Shown here one piece after another: positions 44,313 to 52,439 of a stretch of 64,000 nucleotides of DNA. This DNA comes from Clostridia bacterium (GTDB lineage: Bacteria; Bacillota; Clostridia; Oscillospirales; Acutalibacteraceae): the NCBI GenBank assembly GCA_017516315.1, contig JAFXDE010000022.1:18606-82605 (forward strand). Reading direction: 5' to 3'. The first letter of the stretch is position 1; every line of letters begins with the position of its first letter. The notes below the pieces were generated by a model. The model did not search any database. It had not been told where the DNA came from and saw nothing but the letters and a program-made list of their open reading frames with translations. Both the position numbers and the translations under genes were made by a program.

Positions 44313-45150
44313 AATCAACGCCGCAGAAAATGAAGACCTTATCGTGGTCAGGGGTCTTTGTAAGGACTTCGGAGACAATAAGGTTCTCAAGGATATCTCC
44401 ACCACCATCAAAAAGGGCGAGAAGGTAGTAGTTATCGGCCCCTCAGGCTCAGGCAAGAGCACCTTCCTGCGCTGCCTTAACTGTATGGAGGACCCTACAA
44501 GCGGCTCGATCATCTTCGGTGGTGAGGACATCGCCGATATGTCAGTAGACATCAATGTTCACCGTCAGAAGATGGGTATGGTTTTCCAGCACTTTAATCT
44601 TTTCGCCAATAAGACGGTTATCGAAAACATTATGATGGCTCCCCTTTATGTGGCAAAAAAGAACATCAAAAAGCAGAAAAGAGCTAACCTTCTCATAAAG
44701 CTTCATCTTAAAAAGGGTGAAATCACTCCCGTCACAGCCAACATTTCCGATATCAGAAAGCAGGAAAAGGAAAAGGCTGTGGAGCTTTTGAAAAGAATCG
44801 GTCTCGAGGAAAAGGCAGATGCCTATCCATCCTCACTTTCCGGCGGGCAGAAGCAAAGAGTCGCTATCGTGCGCTCCCTTGCTATGGAGCCCGATGTAAT
44901 CCTTTTTGACGAGCCTACCTCGGCTCTTGACCCGGAAATGGTCGGCGAGGTGCTCGAGCTTATGAAGGAGCTTGCCAACCAGGGAATGACTATGGTGGTA
45001 GTAACTCACGAAATGGGCTTCGCGAAGGAAGTTGGCACACGAATCGTCTTTATGGACGAGGGCCGCTTCGTGGAGGAGGCTGCTCCCGAGGAATTCTTCG
45101 CCAATCCGAAAAGCGACAGAGCAAAGGAATTCCTTTCAAAGGTTCTTTAA
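44299..45150 (+). CDS. Amino-acid ABC transporter ATP-binding protein
   Basis: A 283-residue GlnQ/HisP-type ATPase. Walker [10 protein letters not shown] (about 51-59), Q-loop QHFNLF, signature LSGGQKQR, Walker B ILFDEP and the switch His in VTHEMGF are all present. It is about 35-40 residues longer than typical because of an insertion between Q-loop and signature (about 117-155, rich in Lys, [20 protein letters not shown]...). It starts with GTG, inside the end of the permease gene, with GAGG upstream. The insertion looks in-frame and the core is intact. Confidence 0.94.
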   Translation: MTGNKINAAENEDLIVVRGLCKDFGDNKVLKDISTTIKKGEKVVVIGPSGSGKSTFLRCLNCMEDPTSGSIIFGGEDIADMSVDINVHRQKMGMVFQHFNLFANKTVIENIMMAPLYVAKKNIKKQKRANLLIKLHLKKGEITPVTANISDIRKQEKEKAVELLKRIGLEEKADAYPSSLSGGQKQRVAIVRSLAMEPDVILFDEPTSALDPEMVGEVLELMKELANQGMTMVVVTHEMGFAKEVGTRIVFMDEGRFVEEAAPEEFFANPKSDRAKEFLSKVL

Positions 45151-45163
45151 TTCAATATATCCG

Positions 45164-45196
45164 AAGAATCACTGCCGACGCAGTGGTTCTTTTTTC
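45164..45196 (+). terminator. Terminator of the ABC operon, inside the 3' end of the symporter gene
   Basis: AAGAATCACTGC-CGAC-GCAGTGGTTCTT followed by TTTTTTC-type T-run. The hairpin overlaps the last codons of the convergent Na/Pi symporter gene, so one stretch has two jobs. Confidence 0.88.
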
Positions 45197-46110
45197 TTTG
45201 CAAGCCTGTCATAAAAGGGAAGCATAATCACCGTATTGAATATATTGAACGCTATGTGGAAAACCGATACGGCAAGGGAAGGCTTGCCTAAGCCTGAAAG
45301 CCACTCTCCCACCGGAAGGAAAGAACAAAGAGGCAGGAAAAAGGCACAGCCGGCTATATTGAATATAAGATGTATTTTACCTATATGCTTGGCTTTTTCG
45401 TTTCTTCCGACCGAAGCTAAAAGAGAGGTCAGCACCGTGCCGATATTCTGACCGAGAACGATGTAAATCGCATCTGAGAGACCTACGAGTCCCTGTGCGG
45501 CAAGGCCCTGCAGGATACCCACCGTAGCAGAGGAGCTTTGTATGATGACGGTCATAAGTATACCGCTTAAAATTCCGCCTACCTTACCCGAGGCAGAGAT
45601 TATCATATTAATAAAGACAGGATTATCCCTTAAGGATGAAAAGGCTCCCGACATAGCCTCCAGACCTGCAAAAAGCATACCGAAGGCTAATAAAACCTCG
45701 CCGACGGCACGGATTCTTTCTTTATTGCATAAAAGCTTTACGAAGGCGCCGAAAAAAATAAAAAAGGGAGCAAGAGCTGAAAAATCGAAGGCTATCAGCA
45801 GACTCGTTACGGTAGTCCCCATATTGGCACCCATAATTATACCCGTAGCCTGATAAAGAGATACTATGCCGCTTTCCGCTAAGGAAACGAGCATAACCGT
45901 AACTGCAGTAGAGCTTTGTATCGCTGCAGTTACAGCAGTACCCGTAAGTATGGACGACCATTTTCCCCGTGCAGTCTTGCCTAAAAAGGATTTCAGACTG
46001 TAACCGAAGGCCTGCTGAATTTTTTCGCTCATTATGTTTATGCTGTAAAGAAAAAGTCCGATACCGAAAAACAATCCGTAAAATCCCTCGAACAAAATAG
46101 CATCACCCAT
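45169..46110 (-). CDS. Na+/phosphate symporter (NptA/PF02690 type), short form
   Basis: A 313-residue integral membrane protein with the two inverted Na/Pi repeat signatures, GTAVTAAIQSSTAVTVMLV (about 57-75) and TVIIQSSSATVGILQG (about 190-205), and GANMGTTVTSLL/GQNIGTVLTSLL. Many bacterial members carry a C-terminal PhoU-like regulatory domain (about 550 residues in all); here it is absent and the protein ends soon after the last membrane span. Likely Na-coupled phosphate uptake, or efflux. It is divergent from the hexosaminidase gene. Confidence 0.9.
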   Translation of the reverse strand: MGDAILFEGFYGLFFGIGLFLYSINIMSEKIQQAFGYSLKSFLGKTARGKWSSILTGTAVTAAIQSSTAVTVMLVSLAESGIVSLYQATGIIMGANMGTTVTSLLIAFDFSALAPFFIFFGAFVKLLCNKERIRAVGEVLLAFGMLFAGLEAMSGAFSSLRDNPVFINMIISASGKVGGILSGILMTVIIQSSSATVGILQGLAAQGLVGLSDAIYIVLGQNIGTVLTSLLASVGRNEKAKHIGKIHLIFNIAGCAFFLPLCSFLPVGEWLSGLGKPSLAVSVFHIAFNIFNTVIMLPFYDRLAKKKEPLRRQ

Positions 46111-46150
46111 TAATAAATATTAATGTCCCTGAGAAAACTTTACCGATATA

Positions 46151-46179
46151 TTGAAAAACTTATTCCTATATTATATAAT
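46151..46179 (+). promoter_or_regulatory. Promoter of the hexosaminidase gene
   Basis: TTGAAA (46151-46156), 17-base spacer, perfect TATAAT (46174-46179). Confidence 0.78.
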
Positions 46180-46212
46180 CAAAGAGAAAGAAACCTTCAA
46201 GGAGGATAAAAT

Positions 46213-47664
46213 ATGCAGCTTAACATTATACCCAAACCGAATAAAGCCGAAATTTACGGCGGCGAGGTGTGGATAAAGGACCTACCCTTACGCTACGAGA
46301 CAAACGAGCTTCACCCGGAGGAATTTTACTGTCTCGAAATAAAAAAAGACGAAATAGTAATCACCTCTAGGGGCGAAAAAGGTAAATACTACGCTCTTCT
46401 TTCCTTAAGTCAGCTGGAGGAAAGCGGCAAGGTGCCTCTTATGAAAATTACCGATATGCCCGCCTTTCCCTACCGCGGCTTTATGATAGATTCCGCCAGA
46501 CACATGCAGACCGTAGACGAAATCAAGCGCTACATTGAGGCTGCGGCAAGATATAAGATGAACATTTTCCACTGGCATCTCTGCGATGACCAGGGCTGGA
46601 GAATAGAAAGCGAAAAGCACCCCCTTTTAAATCAGAAGGGTTCATGGCGAGACTGCCACGGCTTCGGCTCTGAGAATATGCAGAGATACGGCGGCTACTA
46701 CACAAAGGATGAAATCAGAGACATCGTGGCCTTCTGTAAGGAGCGCTTCATAGAGGTTATCCCCGAATTTGACCTACCGGGCCACACCACCGCCATTATC
46801 TCCACCTATCCCGAGCTTTCCTGCAGAGGTACACAGGTACCCGTCGAAACAGTAGGCGGTATTTTCAAAAATATTCTCTGTGCAGGTAATGACGAGGTAT
46901 TGAAATTCTGCTATGACATTATTGACGAGCTCTGCGAGCTTTTCCCCTACCCCTTTATGCACATCGGCGGCGACGAAGCTCCCAAGGCACGCTGGTGCAA
47001 CTGCGAAAAATGTCAGAAGAGAATCAAGGACGAGGGTCTGGAAAATGAAGAACAGCTTCAAGGCTGGTTCGCGAATAAAATCATATCCTATCTCAAAGGA
47101 AAGGGCTACACTGCTCTGGCCTGGAATGAAAGCCTTAACTCGGGCATTATCGACAGAGACACAGTTATCTGCGACTGGATGGACAGAGGTAATAAATGTG
47201 TTCCCTACGCTAACGGCGGCGGCAAGATAATCATTGAGGATTTCTACCACTATTATCTCGACTACGTTTACGGTATGACTCCTCTTAAAAAGACCTACAG
47301 CTATAATCCCTATCTTGACGGACTTACAGAGCAGGGCAAGAAAAACGTTTTAGGTGTGGAGACTCCCATCTGGACAGAGTACATCGAGGATTTCGACCGT
47401 ATGAGCTATATGTGCTTCCCCCGTCTCATCGCCGTAGCCGAAAGAGGCTGGACAGAGCCTGACAAGGCAGACTATAACTCCTTTAAGGTCAGAGTGAAAA
47501 ATCAAAAGGATTTTCTCGCTTCTCTGGGCATCACTCTCTGTCACGAAAGCGAATGGGACCCCAATGCCCTCATAAGAGTGAAGGAAAGCGTGGGCAGACT
47601 CATAAAAAGCATCACTCCCGCCTCCATAATGGCGACAGTTTTTCCGAATGTGGACGAGAAGTAA
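46213..47664 (+). CDS. Glycoside hydrolase family 20 beta-N-acetylhexosaminidase
   Basis: A 483-residue cytosolic enzyme that removes terminal beta-GlcNAc or GalNAc. An N-terminal GH20b-like domain (about 1-75) precedes the barrel with FPYRGFMIDSARHMQTVDEIKRYI and FHWHLCDDQGWRIESEKHP; the catalytic pair is D254-E255 in HIGGDEAPK, and CNCEKCQKRI follows. AAGGAGG lies before the ATG. No signal peptide, so it acts on imported chitobiose or host-glycan fragments. The stop codon abuts a TGCAAAA-type repeat, the left edge of the bounded segment. Confidence 0.94.
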   Translation: MQLNIIPKPNKAEIYGGEVWIKDLPLRYETNELHPEEFYCLEIKKDEIVITSRGEKGKYYALLSLSQLEESGKVPLMKITDMPAFPYRGFMIDSARHMQTVDEIKRYIEAAARYKMNIFHWHLCDDQGWRIESEKHPLLNQKGSWRDCHGFGSENMQRYGGYYTKDEIRDIVAFCKERFIEVIPEFDLPGHTTAIISTYPELSCRGTQVPVETVGGIFKNILCAGNDEVLKFCYDIIDELCELFPYPFMHIGGDEAPKARWCNCEKCQKRIKDEGLENEEQLQGWFANKIISYLKGKGYTALAWNESLNSGIIDRDTVICDWMDRGNKCVPYANGGGKIIIEDFYHYYLDYVYGMTPLKKTYSYNPYLDGLTEQGKKNVLGVETPIWTEYIEDFDRMSYMCFPRLIAVAERGWTEPDKADYNSFKVRVKNQKDFLASLGITLCHESEWDPNALIRVKESVGRLIKSITPASIMATVFPNVDEK

Positions 47665-47698
47665 ATGCAAAATGCAAAGTGCAAAACGCAAAATGGCG
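47665..47698. repeat. Heptamer-type inverted terminal repeat, left copy
   Basis: Thirty-four bases of near-tandem TGCAAAA-like heptamers beginning directly after the hexosaminidase stop and ending in ATGGCG. The reverse complement of 49318-49351 matches it at 30 of 34 positions. The pair brackets a small gene and an alpha/beta-hydrolase gene. Confidence 0.85.
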
Positions 47699-47773
47699 AA
47701 ATACGCTTCGAGAATGAAGAAGCAATATACCGCCATTTGAAGGTTAAAGCGTTTCAAAAAAGGTTGTGTAACT

Positions 47774-48187
47774 ATGAAAATAAAGGATATAATATCCACC
47801 GCAAAAGAGCTCGAAGAATATTATTCACAGTTTCCCGACTGGTATTGGAAATACGGTCTGCACGATGCAGAGATTCTTTCCGTTTCTGAAGCAGAGTTAA
47901 TTCCCGATTATAAGGATAAAAGCCCTAAACGGAACTGTCTGGAAATATGTCTTGACAGCAGAAACGCCCTTTATGAAAGGGATATTGAAAAAATCCGCCT
48001 GTATAATTATAAAATTAAAACACTATGCTTTGATATTAAATCTCTCGAAAAGACATGGTGGATGGGCGATTCTCTGGAAAAGCAGAAAAACGGACACTAT
48101 CTGTCAGAAATCGAAGTCGAAAATGCAAACGGTGAACGGACAGAGCTTTCTGTTTCCTTCGAGCTTGCAGAAGTGATGAGAAAATAA
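47774..48187 (+). CDS. Hypothetical protein of 137 residues
   Basis: A small, soluble, slightly acidic protein I do not recognise. It is rich in aromatic residues at the start (ELEEYYSQFPDWYWKYGLHDAEILSVSE), with a His-Asp pair at residues 30-31, and seems to be alpha+beta with a C-terminal strand pair (GHYLSEIEVENANG). The HDAEI phrase and size recall small immunity-type or DUF domains, but nothing firm. AAAGG-type site lies before the ATG, and a strong terminator follows. It lies within the segment bounded by inverted heptamer repeats. Confidence 0.7.
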   Translation: MKIKDIISTAKELEEYYSQFPDWYWKYGLHDAEILSVSEAELIPDYKDKSPKRNCLEICLDSRNALYERDIEKIRLYNYKIKTLCFDIKSLEKTWWMGDSLEKQKNGHYLSEIEVENANGERTELSVSFELAEVMRK

Positions 48188-48202
48188 GGCAGTAAAAAAT
48201 TT

Positions 48203-48230
48203 AAGAGGTGACCGACGGTCACCTCTTTTT
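48203..48230 (+). terminator. Bidirectional terminator after the hypothetical gene
   Basis: GAGGTGACC-GAC-GGTCACCTC with T5 on the plus strand and a T-rich tail on the minus strand. It serves the convergent hypothetical and hydrolase genes. Confidence 0.92.
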
Positions 48231-48234
48231 GCTA

Positions 48235-49149
48235 TCATAAATTAATGTGCTTACTTACAAATTTTTCTACCGTGCCCCAATAAAGCTCGGGATTTTTCTT
48301 GGCGCTCCTGGCATGAGCCGCACCCTCTACCACCAGCTTTTCCTTCGGACAGGCTGCACTTTTATACAGCTTATCGAGCATATAAAAAGGCACGTAGGTA
48401 TCCTCGCTGCCGTGAATAAAAAGCGTTGGCGTTACACTCGATTTAACCGCTTTAACACAGCTTACCTGCTGAAAAGAAAAGCCCGCTCGGATTTTACATA
48501 CGAGTGAAGCACTGTAAACTACAGGAAAATCCGGCATAAAAGGAATGTATAATCTTATCACATTTCCTATTTGCTTATAGACATTAGAGTAAGCACAGTC
48601 AGAAACTATCGCTTTTACACACGACGGCAAATCCTTCTCTCCTCCTGTAAAAAGCACCGTTGCTCCGCCCATCGATACACCAAAGAGTAAAACTGCCGCA
48701 TCCGGGTCGCTTCTTTCTATTTCTTTTATCCACAGAATAATATCCCTTTTTTCGATATATCCCATTCCTATTACATTTCCTTCGCTTTTACCCGAAGCTC
48801 TGGCATCGGGACACAGAACTGATATCCCCATATCATAAAGCCTTTTGGCGTAAGAGGACATAGTCACTCCGTCCCCGGAATATCCGTGACAAACAATAGC
48901 ATAATTATGCCCTGCATCAGGATTTTTCGCAAAATACCCGTGAAGTGACAGTCCGTCATCGGAGATAATGTATCTTCCTTCACTGTTTCGCTCCAACCAG
49001 TTCTGTTTTCCTTTTTCCGTGCTGACAGGAGCTGAATCCCGAACGAGTGCATAAGTATAAACAAAATTACCCACAGTAAAAAAGCAAACGGTACCTATTA
49101 CCAATAATATACAATAGATTTTTAGAAGTTTTCTGAAAATCCTTTTCAA
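48235..49149 (-). CDS. Alpha/beta hydrolase, membrane-anchored, paralog of the 12108-13061 product
   Basis: A 304-residue protein with an N-terminal membrane anchor (about 10-32) and an alpha/beta hydrolase domain outside: CHGYSGDGVTMSSYAKRL, CPDARASGKSEGN, nucleophile S159 in FGVSMGGATV, Asp in IHGSEDTYVP and His in GAAHARS. The ASGxSEGN and GVSMGxATV segments match the alpha/beta hydrolase at 12108-13061 (-), so the two are paralogs. The substrate is unknown. AAGGA-type site precedes the ATG. It is the second gene inside the bounded segment. Confidence 0.85.
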   Translation of the reverse strand: MKRIFRKLLKIYCILLVIGTVCFFTVGNFVYTYALVRDSAPVSTEKGKQNWLERNSEGRYIISDDGLSLHGYFAKNPDAGHNYAIVCHGYSGDGVTMSSYAKRLYDMGISVLCPDARASGKSEGNVIGMGYIEKRDIILWIKEIERSDPDAAVLLFGVSMGGATVLFTGGEKDLPSCVKAIVSDCAYSNVYKQIGNVIRLYIPFMPDFPVVYSASLVCKIRAGFSFQQVSCVKAVKSSVTPTLFIHGSEDTYVPFYMLDKLYKSAACPKEKLVVEGAAHARSAKKNPELYWGTVEKFVSKHINL

Positions 49150-49211
49150 GCAAATCCTTCCTTTACTATTAATTCTTTAAAGATTATATCATGAGCAAAA
49201 TCTATTCATAA

Positions 49212-49253
49212 TGAAAAAACCGTTATTTTAAGAAAATCTTAAGATAACGGTTT
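49212..49253 (-). terminator. Terminator of the phosphoglycerate mutase-peptidase operon
   Basis: Minus strand: 16-bp stem AAACCGTTATCTTAAG/CTTAAAATAACGGTTT with one wobble, then a T-run of six. The heptamer repeat lies between this site and the peptidase stop. Confidence 0.88.
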
Positions 49254-49317
49254 CAATAATTAATCTGTTTGAGCTTATCTTGGCGGGCTGTCTCTTTCAG
49301 TTACATCGAACCTTCCC

Positions 49318-49351
49318 CGCCATTTTGCATTCTGCATTCTGCATTTTGCAT
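49318..49351. repeat. Heptamer-type inverted terminal repeat, right copy
   Basis: CGCCATTTTGC followed by TGCATTC-type heptamers; partner of 47665-47698 in inverted orientation. It ends exactly at the stop codon of the peptidase gene. Confidence 0.85.
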
Positions 49352-50683
49352 TTATTTAAGCCCCTTCATAAACTCCACATAAAAGTCAATGGATTTTTTG
49401 AACTCTGCCACGGGAAGTCTCTCATCTGCATTATGAACAGAGGAGAAAAGCTCGTTATTGATGGCGAAAGCACCGAAGCGGTAGGTATTGCACAGATGTG
49501 CGAAATGTCTTGAGTCGGTGGCCGCATTAAGAATAAAGGGCGCTACACCCACCTCGGGATAAACCTTTTTAACGGTCTGCTTTATGTATTCGAAGCCGTC
49601 TGTGTGGAAATCTGAAATGGGAGGAGCCTCTCTCTTTCTCTCTGTCTCGATTTCGATGTCCTCGCCCACTACCTTCTGAATATGAGCTAAGATATCGTCG
49701 AACTTATCCTGCGGAGCGAGTCTTACGGAGTAGGTGGCCGTGGCCTCGTCGGGTACTGTTCCCTTTTCGTTAAAGGCCTTAAGTGAGGTGAGGGTAATCT
49801 GCGTTCTTATCATAGCCGCAGCATCGGGTATGGATTCCATAGCCTTTTTAACCACGGGCTTAAGAAGTCCGATGTTATTGAACACCTGCTTTAAGGGTGC
49901 ATCCACATTGGGAGCGAAGGCCTTAAGCATACCCTCCAGTGCAGGAGTAATGGTAGAGGGTGTGGGATTTTTGCTGATAGCATTTACTGCATCGATAATC
50001 TGCTCGGGTGCGGACTTTTTGCTTGAAACGGACTTTGCAGAGTGTGCGGCACTCTTACTGTAAGCCTTGAGAGTAACCTTTGCGAAGCCCTTTTCGGAAA
50101 GTCCTATCATAGCATAGGGAATCTTGACACCCATGGGAAGCTCGAGCATAATCGCACCGCCCTCATCGAGAACATACTCGGGTGTAATGCCGTTAGCCTC
50201 GAACCACTTGGCGATTTCGGGCATCGTCTCACCTGCCACCTCTTCATTGTTCGAGGAAGCGAAGTATATGTCTATTTCGGGAGTGAAGCCGTCCTTTATG
50301 AGACCCTCCATCGCCTCTAAAATAGCGGTGAAAATACACTTGTTATCGATGGTGCCTCTGCCCCAGATAACATCGTCGATTATCTCAGCCTCAAAGGCAG
50401 GATGCTGCCACTCCTGTCCCTCGTCGGAAACTACATCGTGATGAGCCATAAGCACTACAGGCTTACGTGTGCTGTCCTTACCCTTCCAGTGAATAAGAAT
50501 ACCGAACTCATTGATAAGCTGACATTCCACGGTTTTGAAGGTTTCGGGATAAAGCTCCTTTAAAAGAGGAAGAAATGAACGGAATTCCTCCTTATAAGCT
50601 TCATCATCTTTGTTTGAAACGGTTTTGACTCTGACTATTTTCTGAAAATTTTCCAGTGCAAGATCTTTATTAATCTCTACCAT
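49352..50683 (-). CDS. M20 family metallopeptidase
   Basis: A 443-residue dizinc peptidase/deacylase, predicted cytosolic. Metal ligands are visible: His in LMAHHDVVSDE, Asp in WGRGTIDNK, Glu pair in SSNNEEVAGE, Glu in YVLDEGG and His in DSRHFAHL. The length and spacing fit the carboxypeptidase S / PM20D1-like group more than classic dipeptidases. The catalytic EE is preceded by Asn-Asn where Gly-His-Asp is common. Substrates could be dipeptides or N-acyl amino acids. The start is four bases from the mutase stop, so the genes are cotranscribed. Confidence 0.9.
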   Translation of the reverse strand: MVEINKDLALENFQKIVRVKTVSNKDDEAYKEEFRSFLPLLKELYPETFKTVECQLINEFGILIHWKGKDSTRKPVVLMAHHDVVSDEGQEWQHPAFEAEIIDDVIWGRGTIDNKCIFTAILEAMEGLIKDGFTPEIDIYFASSNNEEVAGETMPEIAKWFEANGITPEYVLDEGGAIMLELPMGVKIPYAMIGLSEKGFAKVTLKAYSKSAAHSAKSVSSKKSAPEQIIDAVNAISKNPTPSTITPALEGMLKAFAPNVDAPLKQVFNNIGLLKPVVKKAMESIPDAAAMIRTQITLTSLKAFNEKGTVPDEATATYSVRLAPQDKFDDILAHIQKVVGEDIEIETERKREAPPISDFHTDGFEYIKQTVKKVYPEVGVAPFILNAATDSRHFAHLCNTYRFGAFAINNELFSSVHNADERLPVAEFKKSIDFYVEFMKGLK

Positions 50684-50687
50684 TTTT

Positions 50688-51899
50688 TTACATCTCCTTT
50701 ATAAACTTACCCATGATTGACGGACCGTCCTCTATATAGTTTCCTGTTGCCTTAGCTGTTTCCTCGGTGAAGGTCTCCACGCCCTTCTTTTCACCCTTTT
50801 TATGATAGATAAGATAGGGTACGGGGTCGCTTGCGTGGGTTTTGGTGGCGATAGGTGTGGGATGATCGGGTAAAATCATAATCTTGTAATCGTCGTATCT
50901 TTCCATTTCCTTAAGAAGCAGAGAAAGTATCCTTTCGTCGATAAGCTCGATAGCCTTTACCTTGTTTTCGGGCTCGTTTCTGTGACCGCATTCGTCGGGT
51001 GCTTCTACGTGGATGTAAACGAAATCCTTACCGTTTTCAAGCTCCTCAAGTGCCTTTTCAGCCTTGCCGACGAAATTAGTGTCGATGTAGCCTGTAGCGC
51101 CCTCTACATCGGGAGTAGACATTCCTGCGCTGATACCGATACCCTTAAGCAGGTCAACGGCGGAAATTACTGAACCCTCGATACCGTAAAGGTCGGAATA
51201 TGAGGGAAGAATAGGCTTTCTGCCCTCACCCCAGAGCCATATAGAATTGGCAGGTCTTTTTCCCTTACTGATTCGATCAAGATTAACGGGATGGTCCTTC
51301 AGCACCTCGTAGCTTTTTTTCATCATAGCGATAAGCTCTTTCGCATTTTCACTTTTCGAAATGTAAGGCCCGATTACTCTGTCACTGATGTCGTGAGGCG
51401 GTGTCATATCACCAAGTTCTGTAGTACCCTCGGACACTACGAGACAGTGACGGTAGCTTACACCGCTGTAGTATCTGTATTTTTCGTTACCGAAGGCCTC
51501 CTCTACAGCCTCGATAAGCTTCGCAGCCTCCTCGGTGCTGATATCGCCGGCAGAGTAGTCCACCATAGTTCTCTCCTCGAAGCTTTCCTCCTCAGAAAGA
51601 GTAACTAAATTACAGCGCAAGGTAACATCGTCATCCTTAAGCTTTACACCGATGCTTACAGCCTCCAGAGGAGAACGGCCCGTATAATATTTCTTAGGGT
51701 CAAAGCCCATAACACTCATATTTGCTACATCGCTGCCCGGCTTCAGGCCGTCAGCTACAGTTTTGACGAGTCCTACCTCACCCTTAGAAGCAAGATAATC
51801 CATATTCGGTTTCTTCGCGCACATCATGGGAGTTTTTCCGCCGAGAGCATCTACGGCATAGTCAGCCATACCGTCGCAAAGAAGAACTATATATTTCAT
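50688..51899 (-). CDS. apgM: Cofactor-independent phosphoglycerate mutase, archaeal (ApgM) type
   Basis: Interconverts 3- and 2-phosphoglycerate. A 403-residue member of the alkaline-phosphatase superfamily of the archaeal type: N-terminal LLCDGMADYAVDALGGKTPM with the metal-binding Asp, DVANMSVMGFDPKKYYTGRSPLEA with the catalytic Ser, and C-terminal ILPDHPTPIATKTHASDPVPYLIY with metal His/Asp residues. The first gene of a two-gene unit with the M20 peptidase. Other glycolytic mutases may exist elsewhere. Confidence 0.93.
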   Translation of the reverse strand: MKYIVLLCDGMADYAVDALGGKTPMMCAKKPNMDYLASKGEVGLVKTVADGLKPGSDVANMSVMGFDPKKYYTGRSPLEAVSIGVKLKDDDVTLRCNLVTLSEEESFEERTMVDYSAGDISTEEAAKLIEAVEEAFGNEKYRYYSGVSYRHCLVVSEGTTELGDMTPPHDISDRVIGPYISKSENAKELIAMMKKSYEVLKDHPVNLDRISKGKRPANSIWLWGEGRKPILPSYSDLYGIEGSVISAVDLLKGIGISAGMSTPDVEGATGYIDTNFVGKAEKALEELENGKDFVYIHVEAPDECGHRNEPENKVKAIELIDERILSLLLKEMERYDDYKIMILPDHPTPIATKTHASDPVPYLIYHKKGEKKGVETFTEETAKATGNYIEDGPSIMGKFIKEM

Positions 51900-51934
51900 T
51901 CATATCCTTCCTTTCAAAATGCTTTAACTTAATT

Positions 51935-51963
51935 ATTTTATCACAAGCTGTAGACATTTTCAA
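51935..51963 (-). promoter_or_regulatory. Promoter of the mutase-peptidase operon
   Basis: Minus strand: TTGAAA (51958-51963), 17-base spacer, TAAAAT (51935-51940). Confidence 0.72.
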
Positions 51964-52052
51964 TATTTATTGACATATTTGATATTTTACTACTGCATAA
52001 AAGTACCTTTTTAGTAAAAGATATTAAATAACAAATATTTTCCTGAAAAGTA

Positions 52053-52081
52053 TTGACTTTTTCCCGTTTTTAATGTAGAAT
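52053..52081 (+). promoter_or_regulatory. Promoter of tRNA-Lys
   Basis: TTGACT (52053-52058), 17-base spacer, TAGAAT (52076-52081), 17 bases before the tRNA. Confidence 0.8.
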
Positions 52082-52098
52082 ATATCACGCTGTCAGAT

Positions 52099-52174
52099 GA
52101 TCCACTAGCTCAGTCGGCAGAGCACTTGACTTTTAATCAAGGTGTCCGGAGTTCGAATCTCCGGTGGATCACCA
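52099..52174 (+). tRNA. tRNA-Lys (anticodon TTT)
   Basis: Full cloverleaf: 7-bp acceptor GATCCAC/GTGGATC, D arm with CTAGCTCAGTCGG, anticodon stem CTTGA/TCAAG with loop CTTTTAA, T arm GTCCGGAGTTCGAATCTCCGG, discriminator A and encoded CCA. Confidence 0.98.
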
Positions 52175-52177
52175 AAC

Positions 52178-52210
52178 GAAAATCCGTTCACGAAAGTGGG
52201 CGGATTTTTG
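52178..52210 (+). terminator. Terminator of tRNA-Lys
   Basis: AAAATCCG, 14-base loop, CGGATTTTT. Confidence 0.85.
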
Positions 52211-52315
52211 TTCATATTATTCATTTTCCCATTATTCAATATTCATTAGTGCTGTTGCGACTTTTCTTAATGAATGTGAGGTCGCTTCGCTGATGAATAA
52301 TGAATAATAAATAAC
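52211..52315. repeat. Small AT-rich element bounded by inverted heptamers
   Basis: Left side: near-tandem ATTATTC/ATATTCA words; right side: TGAATAATGAATAATAAAT in inverted orientation. About 105 bases with a short GCGAC/GTCGC stem in the middle. Same architecture as the TGCAAAA elements but a different heptamer. No gene between this and the HtrA terminator. Confidence 0.65.
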
Positions 52316-52396
52316 TGGCGGGACACCCGCACCTGATTGTAAAATTTTATCTGGCAAACGGACTGACGAAACTTGCAAGCATTGCAAATAAATTCA

Positions 52397-52418
52397 GGGA
52401 ACGGAAAAATCCGTTCCC
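52397..52418 (-). terminator. Terminator of the HtrA gene
   Basis: GGGAACGGA-AAAA-TCCGTTCCC. T-runs are better on the plus strand, but its position directly past the protease stop suggests it serves that gene. Confidence 0.7.
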
Positions 52419-52439
52419 TTTGTTTACTTTATCTTTTCA

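Noticed and set aside
47665-47698. Heptamer tracts as a CRISPR array
   Set aside because: Repeat unit is 7 bases without spacers, and no cas genes are present.
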